From assembly GCA_963798455.1 (NCBI GenBank), contig CAWCTD010000003.1, positions 434,001-498,000 of the forward strand: DNA of 64,000 bases, in the 5' to 3' direction. Origin of the DNA: CAWCTD01 sp963798455. GTDB lineage: Bacteria; Acidobacteriota; Terriglobia; Bryobacterales; Bryobacteraceae. Every line of letters starts with the position of its first letter. Position 1 is the first letter of the stretch. The translations under genes and the position numbers were made by a program. Shown in pieces: positions 17,938 through 26,907 of this stretch. The notes beneath the pieces were generated by a model. That model did no database searches and was not told the origin of the DNA. It saw nothing but the letters and a program-made list of their open reading frames with translations.

Positions 17938-18975
17938 ATGGAGAATCCTGCCTACGTCCGCTTGCTGGATGGCGGCGAATTGTCCCGGAGAGCCTCCCTG
18001 TTGGACGCCAGGCTGGCTTCCTGCGACATTTGCCCGTGGCTGTGCCGTGTCAACAGGCAGGCCGGAGAGACCAAGGTCTGTCTTTCCGGCTATTTGCCGG
18101 TCGTCTCGGCTTGCGCCGCGCACTTCGGCGAGGAGCCCGGCTTGAGCGGGACCCACCTTCCAGCGACAGAGGCCAAAGGAACCGGCAACGTGTTCCTGGG
18201 CCACTGCAATCTGCGTTGCGTGTACTGCCAGAACTGGCAGATAAGCCAGGACTTGCGTGCAGGATCCGCACTCGGAGAGGTGAGTCTTGCGGGGCTGGCC
18301 CAGATGTTGCTCGATCTTCAGGCAAAGGGCTGCCACAATGCCGGCTTCGTCTCGCCCACGCATTTTGTGCCGCAGATCGTCGGATCGATAGAGATTGCCG
18401 CCCGTAGGGGTCTCCGTCTGCCCCTGATCTACAACACCAACGCCTACGACAGCGTCGAAGTACTGCGCTTGCTCGATGGTGTTTTCGACATCTACCTCCC
18501 GGATCTCAGGTACTCGGACGAGGGGGTCGCGCGAGAATACTCCAAGGCGCCAGACTACGTCCGCCACGCCCGGGAGGCGATTCGCGAGATGTACCGGCAG
18601 GTGGGCGCGGAACTGCTGGCCGACGAGCGGGGGATTGTCCGCCGTGGGCTCATCATACGGCTGCTCATCCTGCCCAATGAGCTGGCCGGCCTGCGGGAGA
18701 CGCTGGAGTGGATCCGGGAGACGCTCTCGCCGCTGGTGACGCTCAGCGTCATGTCGCAGTACTACCCGGCGCACAAGGTCAGCGACAGCACGTTTACTCT
18801 CCTGAACCGCAGAATCCGGCCGGGCGAGTACGAAAAGGTGCTCGCCTGGCTGGACGAGTTCGGGTTCGAGAACGGCTGGATTCAGCCGCTGGAAGGGGGC
18901 GCCGCGGACTACTACCGCCCCGATTTCGCCGACAAGAGCGTACCTTTCGCCGACGCCCGGGACTTCATCGGCTGA
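17938..18975 (+). CDS. PflA-like radical SAM protein (COG1313 type)
   Basis: A radical SAM enzyme of about 345 aa. The 4Fe-4S/SAM motif is GHCNLRCVYCQNWQ (C-x3-C-x2-C). An N-terminal cysteine cluster, CDICPWLCRVNRQAGETKVC, is the feature of the COG1313 group related to pyruvate-formate-lyase activases. Further barrel motifs are GCHNAGFVSPTHFVPQ and DVYLPDL-like DIYLPDLRYSD. The substrate of this group is generally unknown. I chose the ATG at 17938; an in-frame GTG at 17914 would add eight residues, and neither has a clear ribosome site, perhaps because the leader is folded. It is followed 21 bp later by an esterase gene. Confidence 0.87.
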   Translation: MENPAYVRLLDGGELSRRASLLDARLASCDICPWLCRVNRQAGETKVCLSGYLPVVSACAAHFGEEPGLSGTHLPATEAKGTGNVFLGHCNLRCVYCQNWQISQDLRAGSALGEVSLAGLAQMLLDLQAKGCHNAGFVSPTHFVPQIVGSIEIAARRGLRLPLIYNTNAYDSVEVLRLLDGVFDIYLPDLRYSDEGVAREYSKAPDYVRHAREAIREMYRQVGAELLADERGIVRRGLIIRLLILPNELAGLRETLEWIRETLSPLVTLSVMSQYYPAHKVSDSTFTLLNRRIRPGEYEKVLAWLDEFGFENGWIQPLEGGAADYYRPDFADKSVPFADARDFIG

Positions 18976-18996
18976 GATTTGGGTTTTAATAGAATC

Positions 18997-19854
18997 ATGC
19001 GAGAGACTACGATTCTGCTCGTTCTCCTCGCCACCCAGTGCCTGGCTCAACCCGCCTCTCCACAGCCGAGCTACCCCGACTGGGCCAGGGTGGAAACCAA
19101 CATTCCATACGACCGTTTCAAGGACACGGTGCTGGATGTCGCTCAGCCTAAGGGCGACCTCAAGGGAAGGCGGCCTGGGGCCATCATCCTGCACGGCGGC
19201 GGATGGACCCAGGGGCGCAAGGAAGCGGTGATTCGCACGAATTGCATCCCATTCCTGGAGAAGGGATTTGTCGTGGCCAACGTGGAGTACCGGGTGGCCA
19301 GTGTGGCCATTGCTCCGGCCGCGGTGCAGGACGTGCTGAAGGCCGCTCAGTGGTTCACACAGAATGCTGGCCGTTACAACGTGGACAAGAAGCGGATCGT
19401 GGTCATGGGGACCTCGGCGGGGGGGCATTTGACCCTGATGCTCGCCATGACTCCGAAATCCGCCAGGCTGGGCCCCCCGGCCAGAATCGCGGCTGCGGTC
19501 AACTGTTACGGGATCACGGATGTAGGCGAGCTGCTGCTGCCGCCGTATTCGAAGTCCTGGGCCATCGAGTGGCTGCCCGAGAACACGCCGAACCGAATGG
19601 AGGTGGCCCGCCAGGTATCACCGATGACTTACGTTCGCATGGGGCTGCCTCCGATCCTGAGCCTTCATGGCGACGCCGATTCGACGGTCCCCTACGAACA
19701 CTCCACGCGGCTTACCAGGGCGCTGCGCAACGCCGGCTCTGACGCCACCCTTTTCACTGTCCCGAACGGAAGCCACGGTTTCATGAACCAGCCGCCCGCG
19801 GGCGTGTGGGACGAGATCTGGACGTTCCTCAGGAGCCATGGGATCTTGAAATAG
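18997..19854 (+). CDS. Secreted alpha/beta hydrolase, BD-FAE/acetylxylan-esterase-like
   Basis: A 285-aa exported serine esterase. The start at 18997 gives MRETTILLVLLATQCLAQPA, a short signal peptide. The oxyanion-hole motif HGGGW is at residues 66-70, the nucleophile elbow GTSAGG gives Ser140, and the triad is completed by Asp228 (HGDADSTVP) and His260 (GSHGFMNQP). The HGGGW/GxSAGG combination is typical of the hormone-sensitive-lipase and BD-FAE families that deacylate plant polysaccharides or small esters. The substrate is not determined by sequence. It probably shares a transcript with the radical SAM gene, although a functional link is not obvious. Confidence 0.88.
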   Translation: MRETTILLVLLATQCLAQPASPQPSYPDWARVETNIPYDRFKDTVLDVAQPKGDLKGRRPGAIILHGGGWTQGRKEAVIRTNCIPFLEKGFVVANVEYRVASVAIAPAAVQDVLKAAQWFTQNAGRYNVDKKRIVVMGTSAGGHLTLMLAMTPKSARLGPPARIAAAVNCYGITDVGELLLPPYSKSWAIEWLPENTPNRMEVARQVSPMTYVRMGLPPILSLHGDADSTVPYEHSTRLTRALRNAGSDATLFTVPNGSHGFMNQPPAGVWDEIWTFLRSHGILK

Positions 19855-19912
19855 CCCGGATCTTGCACGCCAAGGCCGGACGCTTTCGCCTGCCCTGCGG
19901 TGATTCCCGCTC

Positions 19913-21478
19913 CTACAGCATCTCCTGCTGGTGCTCGGGGCCAGCTCTTAGGATGGCCGCGCGGCCGCGAACCAGCGAGATGACACCCGCCAGCACCGCC
20001 AGAGCGAGCAGGAAGAGGACCGAGTCGTGAAACGCCCCGGACACACGGTATGTGACCGCACTGCCGTCCGCCGGGAGCCAGCGCTGCGAGTAGATCTGCT
20101 GCCGCCAGGCCAGCACGGCCCCGGTCGCCACCACGCCAAGCGTGGTCCCGAGTCCCCGTGTCATGTTCAGGACGCCACCGGCGACGCCGAGGCGGTTGCG
20201 GGGCGCCGCGCCCATGATCGCAGCGTTGTTAGGCGGGGTGAAAGCGCCCACCCCGAGCCCGAGGAGCGCGAGCACGCCCATCAAAGGCGCCTCCTGGCCC
20301 GCCGGGACCTTCTCGAGCAGCAGCAGGGCGACGGCCGAGACGGCCATACCCCCGGCAGTGAGGCCGCGCGAGCCGAAGCGGTCGGCGAGTTGCCCGGCGA
20401 GCGGCGCCACGAGCGCGAGGGCGAACGGCACGGCGGTGAGGGTCAGGCCGGTGGTCTCGGCGCTGCGGCCCAGGGCGCGCTCGAGAAACACGGGAATGAG
20501 AAAAAGCGCGCCGAACAGAACGGCGTAGGAAAGCAGCCCGGCCACGATGCTGGCTGTGAACAGGCGGTTCGCGAAAAGCTTGAGGTCCACCATCGGGAAG
20601 CGCGCCCGCCGCTCCCGCAGCCAAAACAGGCCGACCAGCACAAAGGAGAGCCCAAGAAGAGAGACGGTCTCCGGCGAGGTCCAGCCGCGCGCCTCCCCCT
20701 GCGTGATGACGTACATCAACATGGCAGTACCGGGAGCAAACAGGGTGAGACCAAGCCAGTCGAAGGGCTCGCGCTTCCCGGTTCGCCCGGAGCTGGGGAG
20801 AATTACTACGGCGAGCGCTGTGCCGACGATGCCGACCGGGAGATTGATGTAGAAGGCCCATTGCCAGCCAAGCACCGAGATGAGAAAGCCGCCGAGCGCG
20901 GGGCCGACCGAAAGCCCGACCGCTTGCGCGGCGCCTTGCACGCCGATGGCAGCGCCCAACTCGCGCCGGTCCACCGCCTGGGTGATGATCGCGACCGAGT
21001 TGGCTTGCAGCATGGCCGCGCCGAGGGCCTGCACGACGCGGGCGACGATGAGCGTCTCGAGGCGCCCGGCGGCGCCGCAGGCCACCGAACCCGCGGTGAA
21101 CACGATGAACCCCAGGGTGTAGAGCGCCTTGCGCCCAAACATGTCGGCCAGGCGGCCGAACATGACGACGAGGCTGACAAGGGCGAGCAGGTAGGAGATG
21201 GCAACCCATTCGACATCGGCCAGATGTTCGCGGAAAGCCACGCGCAGCGTGGGGAGGAGCAGCGTGGCGATGGAGGCGTCGAGCTGCCCCATGAAGGCGC
21301 CGATGCATACCGTGCCCACCACCCACCACCGGTACCGGGGCCGCGCGCGGAACCATGCCAACGGCAGCCGCCGCGCCAACTCACCGAGCCGGGGCGCCGC
21401 GATCAGCAGGCCGGGTTCCGTGGCAGGCGGCCCAGTTTGCTTTCGCTCCATGCCGGAAAGCGGGCCTAAGTCAGACAT
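19913..21478 (-). CDS. MFS drug efflux transporter, DHA2 (EmrB/QacA) family
   Basis: A 521-aa inner-membrane proton-coupled exporter with about 14 predicted helices, the DHA2 count. The first helix carries CIGAFMGQLDASIATLLLPT, containing the family motif D1 (LDxTIVNVALP-like). Motif A follows TM2 as GRLADMFGRKALYTLG, and motif C is in the fifth helix region as VGPALGGFLISVLGWQWAF. Substrates of the family are hydrophobic drugs, dyes or bile salts; none can be named here. The start ATG overlaps the end of the upstream kinase-like gene by 8 bp. An alternative ATG at 21451 lies at MERKQTG. Neither has a strong ribosome site. Confidence 0.9.
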   Translation of the reverse strand: MSDLGPLSGMERKQTGPPATEPGLLIAAPRLGELARRLPLAWFRARPRYRWWVVGTVCIGAFMGQLDASIATLLLPTLRVAFREHLADVEWVAISYLLALVSLVVMFGRLADMFGRKALYTLGFIVFTAGSVACGAAGRLETLIVARVVQALGAAMLQANSVAIITQAVDRRELGAAIGVQGAAQAVGLSVGPALGGFLISVLGWQWAFYINLPVGIVGTALAVVILPSSGRTGKREPFDWLGLTLFAPGTAMLMYVITQGEARGWTSPETVSLLGLSFVLVGLFWLRERRARFPMVDLKLFANRLFTASIVAGLLSYAVLFGALFLIPVFLERALGRSAETTGLTLTAVPFALALVAPLAGQLADRFGSRGLTAGGMAVSAVALLLLEKVPAGQEAPLMGVLALLGLGVGAFTPPNNAAIMGAAPRNRLGVAGGVLNMTRGLGTTLGVVATGAVLAWRQQIYSQRWLPADGSAVTYRVSGAFHDSVLFLLALAVLAGVISLVRGRAAILRAGPEHQQEML

Positions 21479-22280
21479 CGCGGTAGATGGCCAACTCTTC
21501 CAGGTTCAGGTCGCGGATGCCCGGCACCTGGCGGGCCACGCGCTCCACCTCGCGCATGCCGCGCTGGCTGCCAACGAAGCCCTGGATATGAACGGCGCCG
21601 GATTGGCACCAGACTTCAACCTCGAGCGGGGCGGTTCCCGGATCGAGGCCGAGCGCGGCCCGGACGCGGCTGCCAAGCGCAAAATCCTTCATGGCGGCGC
21701 TCCGCTCGGGCGTGAAAGCGAAACATTCGAGCCGTGCCATATCGGTGACGACGCCGCAGGCCTCGTCGATGGTGGCATGATCCAGGTTGAGCACCGCGTC
21801 GTAGAGAGACGGATCGCCCCACTCGACACCATAGAGGAAGCGGGTCCATTTGCGGCGTTCACCGTCTTGCTGTGCGATGTAGGCGGCGGCTTCCGCCGGA
21901 CCGAGCCCCATCCGTTCCTTGGCCATGGCGAGCCGGAACTCAAGCCGAGCGATGACGCGCACGCGGAGGACAGGCACGGCGCCGATGAGAAGCAGGTGGC
22001 CGGCGTTGCCGTGGTACACGGCGTTGCCGCCCGCAACTTCCTCGGCCAGGAACGCCCGGATCAGCATGAGGTAGAGGCGCCGTTTCGGTCGCAGCCGATC
22101 GAGCAGGCCCGGCGATTTCAGCAGCGCCTCCCGCAACTCGCTCTCGGGGACGCCAACGGCGGCAGTGCGCTGAACGAGATCTTCGCGGCCGATGCAACGG
22201 TAACCGAGCCGGGCAGCGGCACACTCCGCGAGCGCCTCACCCCCGCTGAACACGCCGCGTGAAATGGTGACGACGGACAT
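21471..22280 (-). CDS. Cytidylate-kinase-like protein fused to a BON domain
   Basis: Residues 1-195 belong to the cytidylate-kinase-like family (AAA_26 type). The N-terminal loop is ISRGVFSGGEALAECAAARL, where members usually read ISRQxGSGG. GNAVYHGNAGHLLL and VRVIARLEFRLAMAKERMG stand for the core strand and LID helix, and NLDHATIDEAC closes the fold. Residues about 205-265 form a BON domain: VRAALGLDPGTAPLEVEVWC, then GAVHIQGFVGSQRGMREVER and VPGIRDLNLEEL. BON domains bind lipid or act in envelope proteins, so the fusion to a kinase fold is unusual. There is no signal peptide. The natural substrate is unknown. The gene overlaps the MFS gene and lies next to a remnant of a second copy. Confidence 0.8.
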   Translation of the reverse strand: MSVVTISRGVFSGGEALAECAAARLGYRCIGREDLVQRTAAVGVPESELREALLKSPGLLDRLRPKRRLYLMLIRAFLAEEVAGGNAVYHGNAGHLLLIGAVPVLRVRVIARLEFRLAMAKERMGLGPAEAAAYIAQQDGERRKWTRFLYGVEWGDPSLYDAVLNLDHATIDEACGVVTDMARLECFAFTPERSAAMKDFALGSRVRAALGLDPGTAPLEVEVWCQSGAVHIQGFVGSQRGMREVERVARQVPGIRDLNLEELAIYRDV

Positions 22281-22321
22281 AAGCTGCCGCCCCGGCTACG
22301 AACCGGCCCTCATCCTCCGAA

Positions 22322-22385
22322 CAGCAGGTGGCCGGCGTTGCCATGGCACGCGGCGTTGCCCGCGCGAAATCGCAATGATCGCCAT
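22322..22385 (-). pseudogene. Remnant of a second cytidylate-kinase-like gene
   Basis: Read on the minus strand from the ATG at 22385, the sequence gives MAIIAISRG, the canonical start of this family. It then jumps directly to sequence matching the middle of the neighbouring gene: GNAACHGNAGHLLFGG against GNAVYHGNAGHLLLIG. The DNA of the second part closely matches 21990-22035 (the stretch aggtggccggcgttgcc occurs in both). The fragment therefore looks like a paralogue that has lost roughly 70 internal codons and its 3' end. This part of the 22281-22507 gap holds nothing else that I recognise. Confidence 0.5.
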
Positions 22386-22507
22386 GCCCAGCTTTGCTCG
22401 CCGGCTAAAACGCTAATCTGATCCTATTGTAGGCTGCCTGCGGCGTTCGAGCACGTGTTCCCGCGGCCGCGCATCAGCGTCACCGTGATCGTACTGGCCA
22501 GGGGCCG

Positions 22508-23626
22508 CTAGCGTTTCAGCGAGCGGATGGCGGCGGCGATTTCGCGGATGGTTTCTTCGTCCGCCATCAGCACGCGGTGGGGCAGCCAGAACGCGTCGCG
22601 GATGCAAGCCTCGGCCACGGGGCAGGGCTCCACGCGGCAGCCGCCCTCCTGGTAGAGCGGGTTGCCGTAGAGCGGGTGCGGATAGAAAGGCGTGCAGGGG
22701 ATTCCCTGCGTGGTCAGCGCCTTGTGGAACTCATCGCGCGAAATGCCGAACCTGGCCTCGTCGATACGGCCCAGCAGCAGGTAGTGCGAGTGCGTGTTGA
22801 CCTGCGGCGCGACTTCCTGGAGCGCTAAGCCCTCCAGGCCGGCAAGCTCTGACCGCAGCAGTTCCTCGTTGCGCCGCCGCAGCTCAATCTGCTGGGGAAG
22901 CCGCTCGAGCTGCGCCAGCAATACCGCAGCCTGGAGCGCCGTGATCCGGTAGTTGGAGGCGAGCGTGAAGTGATAGAACCAGCCCTTGCCGGTTTGGCGT
23001 CCCTGGTTGGCGACGGAGCGGGCGCGCTCCGCGAAATCCGCGTCATTGGTGAGGAGGATGCCGCCCTCACCGGCGGTCATGACCTTCGAGTTCTGGAAGC
23101 TGAAGATGCTCGCCAGCCCGAAGCTCCCGGCGCGCTTGCCGTTCCACTCGGAGCCGTGAGCGTGGGCCGCATCTTCGATCACCATCAGGCCGCGGTCCCG
23201 GGCCAGCGTCATGAGGCGATCCATGTCGGCCATGGGACCGCCGAAGTGTACCGGCATGATGGCTTTCGTCCGCGGCGAGACGGCGGCCTCGGTCCGCGCA
23301 GTATCCAGGTTGAAGCTGAACGGCTCGATATCCACGAAGACCGGCGTAGCCCCGGCGCGGGAGACCGCCGTGGCGCTCGAGACAAAGGAGATCGCCGGCA
23401 CGATCACCTCGTCCCCGGCTCCGATGCCAGCCGCCGCCATGGCCATCTCCAGGGCCAGGGTCCCATTGGCCGAGCTCACGCCATGGGCGCAGTGCTGGAA
23501 CTCCGCGAAGGCCCGCTCGAAGCGGTCCACGAATTCGTGGAACCCTCCCCACTGGTTGCTCTCGAGGACTTCACGGACCAGCCGCAGCTCGCGGTCGGTG
23601 GCATAGGGCCATTTCGGGATACGCAT
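22508..23626 (-). CDS. DegT/DnrJ/EryC1/StrS-family PLP aminotransferase
   Basis: A 372-aa sugar-aminotransferase-like enzyme. I chose the ATG giving MRIPKWPYATDRELRLVREV; GGAGG lies three bases before it, rather close, and the longer frame to 23716 adds untypical sequence. The PLP lysine is Lys181 in FSFQNSKVMTAGEGG, with cofactor-site motifs SSANGTLALEMAMAAAG, DEVIVPAISFVSSATAV and VIEDAAHAHGSEWNG. Family members aminate keto-sugars for lipopolysaccharide or secondary metabolites, or reduce the sugar. No sugar-nucleotide genes are adjacent, so the pathway is open. It is divergent from the receptor gene at 23792. Confidence 0.9.
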   Translation of the reverse strand: MRIPKWPYATDRELRLVREVLESNQWGGFHEFVDRFERAFAEFQHCAHGVSSANGTLALEMAMAAAGIGAGDEVIVPAISFVSSATAVSRAGATPVFVDIEPFSFNLDTARTEAAVSPRTKAIMPVHFGGPMADMDRLMTLARDRGLMVIEDAAHAHGSEWNGKRAGSFGLASIFSFQNSKVMTAGEGGILLTNDADFAERARSVANQGRQTGKGWFYHFTLASNYRITALQAAVLLAQLERLPQQIELRRRNEELLRSELAGLEGLALQEVAPQVNTHSHYLLLGRIDEARFGISRDEFHKALTTQGIPCTPFYPHPLYGNPLYQEGGCRVEPCPVAEACIRDAFWLPHRVLMADEETIREIAAAIRSLKR

Positions 23627-23744
23627 CACCCTCCAGGATAGTGGAGCAAGGGCTCCGGTACCAGGCCGCGAGGCAGTAACGACCGTATCCCACGGAAAAT
23701 CAAGGCCCTTCCCCAAGCTTGATCATTGTCACGTTTTTTTAACT

Positions 23745-23758
23745 CTCGACCGGTCGAG
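23745..23758. promoter_or_regulatory. Perfect 14-bp palindrome upstream of the TonB receptor gene
   Basis: CTCGACCGGTCGAG is a perfect palindrome 33 bp before the receptor start codon and in the gap shared with the divergent aminotransferase. Its size suits a dimeric repressor operator. It follows a run of seven T (23734-23740), so a role as part of a terminator is also possible. No second copy was seen in the window. Confidence 0.4.
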
Positions 23759-23791
23759 TTTCTTGTATCCTACTCAGTTGGGTGGAGGCTC

Positions 23792-26700
23792 ATGAGAAGA
23801 AGATTCTTTCATCTGTCTGTGGTGTGCTTGGTTTTCGCCGGAGCCGCCTTCGGGCAGGCTGCGGCGGGAGCAGCCGGCATCTCGGGAGTGGTGCGCGATG
23901 CGTCCGGCGCGTTTGTGGCCAACGCCAAGGTGGTGATTTCTAACCAGGCTCTGGGGGTCACTCGCTCCCTCACTACCAACGAGGACGGCATTTTTGCTGC
24001 TCCCGCCCTGGTGCCCGCCTCCGGCTACTCTGTCACGATTTCCGCTGCCGGATTTTCGCCCTGGGAACTCGGCAACATCCAGCTTCTGGTCGGACAGAAC
24101 GTCGACTTGAATGTCGCTCTGCAGATCTCGAGCACCACGACACAGGTCGAGGTCCGGGCGGTGGCGCCACTCGTCGAGGACACCAAGACCGATGTGTCCC
24201 AAGTGATCGGCTCCCAGCAGATCGACGAGCTTCCCATCAACGGCCGCCGGGTGGACTCGTTCGTACTCCTGACCCCGGGGGTCAGCAACGACGGCTACTA
24301 TGGCAACCTCACCTTCCGTGGGATGCCGGAGAGCAACTCCTACCTGGTGGATGGCGTCGACACGACGGAGCAATTCATGAATATGAATGCGGGCCGCACC
24401 CGCATCGGTTCGCAGATATCGCAGGATGCGGTGCAGGAGTTCCAGGTGGTCTCTTCGAACTTTACCGCCGAATACGGACGGGCGTCGGGCGGGGTGGTGA
24501 ACACGGTCACCCGCAGTGGCACAAACCAAATCCACGGCACCGCATTCTGGTTCTTCCGCAACCGGACCCTGAACGCCCGCGACCGCTACGCATCAGTCAA
24601 TCCCCCCGAGGTCCGGCACCAGGCCGGCGCCAGTATCGGCGGACCCATCCGCAAGGACAAGCTCTTCTACTTCCTCAACACCGAGATCCAGCGGCGGAAC
24701 TTCCCCATCGCCTCCAGCCTGGTTAGACCGGGGACCATCGACAGCAATACCCAGACCTTCGTGGGCTGTACTTCTCCAGCGACGCCGGCACAGTGTGCCG
24801 CGATCAACGCCCTCCTGCCCCGCTTCTATGGCACGCTCCCGCGGACGGCCAACCAGGAACTGGCCTTCGGCAAGCTCGACTACCGGCCCAATGAACGGAA
24901 CTCTCTCAGCGCCAGCTTCAATTTTCTGCATTTCGTCTCACCCAACGGCATCCAGACCGCCGTTTCCTCAAACAGCGGCAACGTCATCTACTCGAACGGG
25001 GACGACAGCGTACGGGTGCGCGTCGGGCGGCTAAGTTGGACCAGCATCCCCAAGAACAACATGGTGAACGAATTCCGCGTCGGCTGGTTCACCGACCGCC
25101 AGGCGGACGACTTCAACCCGCAGAACCAAGCTGCCGGGCTGGGCTTTATCTCGCTCAGCGTGGGCGGCCAGAGCCTGGGCGCCGGGGCCAGTTACTTGCC
25201 TCGTGTGAATCCCAATGAATACCGCTACCAGTTCGCCGACAACCTCTCCTGGATGCTCGGAAAGCACGCCCTCAAGTTCGGGGCGGACATCTCCTACACG
25301 CACGATTACAACTTGTCCGTGTCCAACCAGTTTGGCAGTTACACCTACGGCACGGTCACGGCCTTTGCCCAGGACTTCTCGGACAACACCTCTGGTGGAA
25401 AGCGCTGGCAGAGCTTCTCCCAGTCGTGGGGAAGGCCGGCGGTTGAATTCGCCATACGCGACCACGGCTTTTACGGGCAGGACGAGTTCCGTGTCACACC
25501 GAAACTCACCCTCAACTACGGCCTGCGTTACGAATATGCCGCTCTACCGCAGCCGGCCGTCTCCAATCCCGACTACCCGCAGACGAGCCGGATCCCGTCC
25601 GCCAAGCGCAACTTTGCGCCGCGCATCGGCGTCGCGTACGGCCTGGGGAACAAAACCGTTCTGCGCGCGGGGTTCGGAGTGTATCACGCGAGGTATACCG
25701 GCACCCTTATGGCGAGCCTGCTAACCACCAACGGCGTCTACCAGACCTCGGCGTACATTTCCAGCTCGAATATCGCCGTTGGACCCGTATTCCCCAACAA
25801 GCTGGCCGCCACCGAGCTGGCCAGCGCCACGACCGTGCAGTTTGCGGCTGCCAACCTTCGGACTCCTTACACGGAGCAGGGGACCTTCGCCATCGAGCGG
25901 CAGTTGGTCTCGCACGTGGCCCTCACGGTGTCTTACCTCTGGAACCGGGGAATACAGGGGCTGGGCGTGAGGGATTTGAATATCGGTCCGCTCGGCGGGC
26001 CCGTGACGTATCAGATCGCGGATGCCAGCGGAGCCATCGTGGGCGCCTACAGCACCCCGGTCTACCTGTACGCGAATCGCGTCGACAAGCGCTACCAGCG
26101 GATACTCCAAGTCGAAAACGGGGTCAACAGCTATTACAACGCCATGGTCGTTCAACTGCGGAAGCAGTTCTCCAAGGGCTTCCAGGCGGGGATGTCGTAT
26201 ACCTGGGGCCACGCCATCGACTACAAGCAGGGGACCTACCAAGACAACTACGGCTTCAGCACCATAGACAGCTACGCCAACACCTGGAACGGCAACTACA
26301 AGGCGGACAAAGGCAGCAGCCTCTTGGACCAGCGGCAACGCATGGTGATCAACTTCATCGAACAGCCCAGATTCACTCGCCGGGAGGGGGCATTCTACAA
26401 GTACGCCGTGAACAACTGGCAGATCTCCGGGATCGTTACGCTCTCCTCCGGCCGTCCCGTAACGTCCTATGTCTACATCTCGGGGAACCCGTTCTCCGGG
26501 TACGCATTCAGCAGCATGAACGGCTTCGGCGGCAACTCCCGGGTGCCCTTCTGGCCCACGGCAGCGCTCTACACGCCGCCCGGCTATCGCGCGGATGCGC
26601 GGCTCAGCAAAGTCCTGCCACTGACGGAGCGATACCGGCTGTTCCTCAATTTCGAGGCATTCAACGTGACGAATTCACAGGTCGATACGAACCTTCGGGG

Positions 26701-26830
26701 TCAGGCATTCACTCTGGCGAGCGGCGTCTTGACGCCCTATTCAGCCTATGGCCAGGGATACCAGACGTACGGCTTCCCGGACGGCACCAACGCCCGGCGC
26801 CTCCAGGTGAGTGCGCGCTTCGTGTTCTGA
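23792..26830 (+). CDS. Oar-like TonB-dependent receptor with carboxypeptidase-regulatory-like domain
   Basis: A 1012-aa outer-membrane protein. I chose the ATG at 23792, with GGAGG five bases upstream; it gives a signal peptide ending AGAAFGQAA. Residues about 28-115 are the carboxypeptidase regulatory-like beta-sandwich (GISGVVRDASGAFVANAKVV). The plug follows with VIGSQQIDELPINGRRVDSF, LTFRGMPESNSYLVDGVD and AEYGRASGGVVNTVTRSGTN. The rest is a 22-strand barrel ending in aromatic FVF, the outer-membrane sorting signal. Such receptors are expanded in Solibacter-type Acidobacteriota and are thought to take up plant polysaccharide oligomers. No SusD partner is present. The ligand is unknown. 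Confidence 0.92.
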   Translation: MRRRFFHLSVVCLVFAGAAFGQAAAGAAGISGVVRDASGAFVANAKVVISNQALGVTRSLTTNEDGIFAAPALVPASGYSVTISAAGFSPWELGNIQLLVGQNVDLNVALQISSTTTQVEVRAVAPLVEDTKTDVSQVIGSQQIDELPINGRRVDSFVLLTPGVSNDGYYGNLTFRGMPESNSYLVDGVDTTEQFMNMNAGRTRIGSQISQDAVQEFQVVSSNFTAEYGRASGGVVNTVTRSGTNQIHGTAFWFFRNRTLNARDRYASVNPPEVRHQAGASIGGPIRKDKLFYFLNTEIQRRNFPIASSLVRPGTIDSNTQTFVGCTSPATPAQCAAINALLPRFYGTLPRTANQELAFGKLDYRPNERNSLSASFNFLHFVSPNGIQTAVSSNSGNVIYSNGDDSVRVRVGRLSWTSIPKNNMVNEFRVGWFTDRQADDFNPQNQAAGLGFISLSVGGQSLGAGASYLPRVNPNEYRYQFADNLSWMLGKHALKFGADISYTHDYNLSVSNQFGSYTYGTVTAFAQDFSDNTSGGKRWQSFSQSWGRPAVEFAIRDHGFYGQDEFRVTPKLTLNYGLRYEYAALPQPAVSNPDYPQTSRIPSAKRNFAPRIGVAYGLGNKTVLRAGFGVYHARYTGTLMASLLTTNGVYQTSAYISSSNIAVGPVFPNKLAATELASATTVQFAAANLRTPYTEQGTFAIERQLVSHVALTVSYLWNRGIQGLGVRDLNIGPLGGPVTYQIADASGAIVGAYSTPVYLYANRVDKRYQRILQVENGVNSYYNAMVVQLRKQFSKGFQAGMSYTWGHAIDYKQGTYQDNYGFSTIDSYANTWNGNYKADKGSSLLDQRQRMVINFIEQPRFTRREGAFYKYAVNNWQISGIVTLSSGRPVTSYVYISGNPFSGYAFSSMNGFGGNSRVPFWPTAALYTPPGYRADARLSKVLPLTERYRLFLNFEAFNVTNSQVDTNLRGQAFTLASGVLTPYSAYGQGYQTYGFPDGTNARRLQVSARFVF

Positions 26831-26835
26831 ACCAC

Positions 26836-26883
26836 CCGCAGGCGGGCGGGGCTCCGCTCGCCTGCGGCCCCACTCCCCTTTTT
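26836..26883 (+). terminator. Probable terminator after the TonB receptor gene
   Basis: CCGCAGGCG (26836-26844) pairs perfectly with CGCCTGCGG (26859-26867). Five T follow at 26879-26883, 12 bases after the stem, so this is a strong hairpin with a late U-tract. Confidence 0.45.
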
Positions 26884-26907
26884 CCCGCGAGACAATAGGA
26901 GTAATCC

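Noticed and set aside
17878..19428. Minus-strand frame of 516 codons
   Set aside because: It is the complement of two real genes (radical SAM and esterase) that carry catalytic motifs; the frame is a GC-rich antisense artefact.
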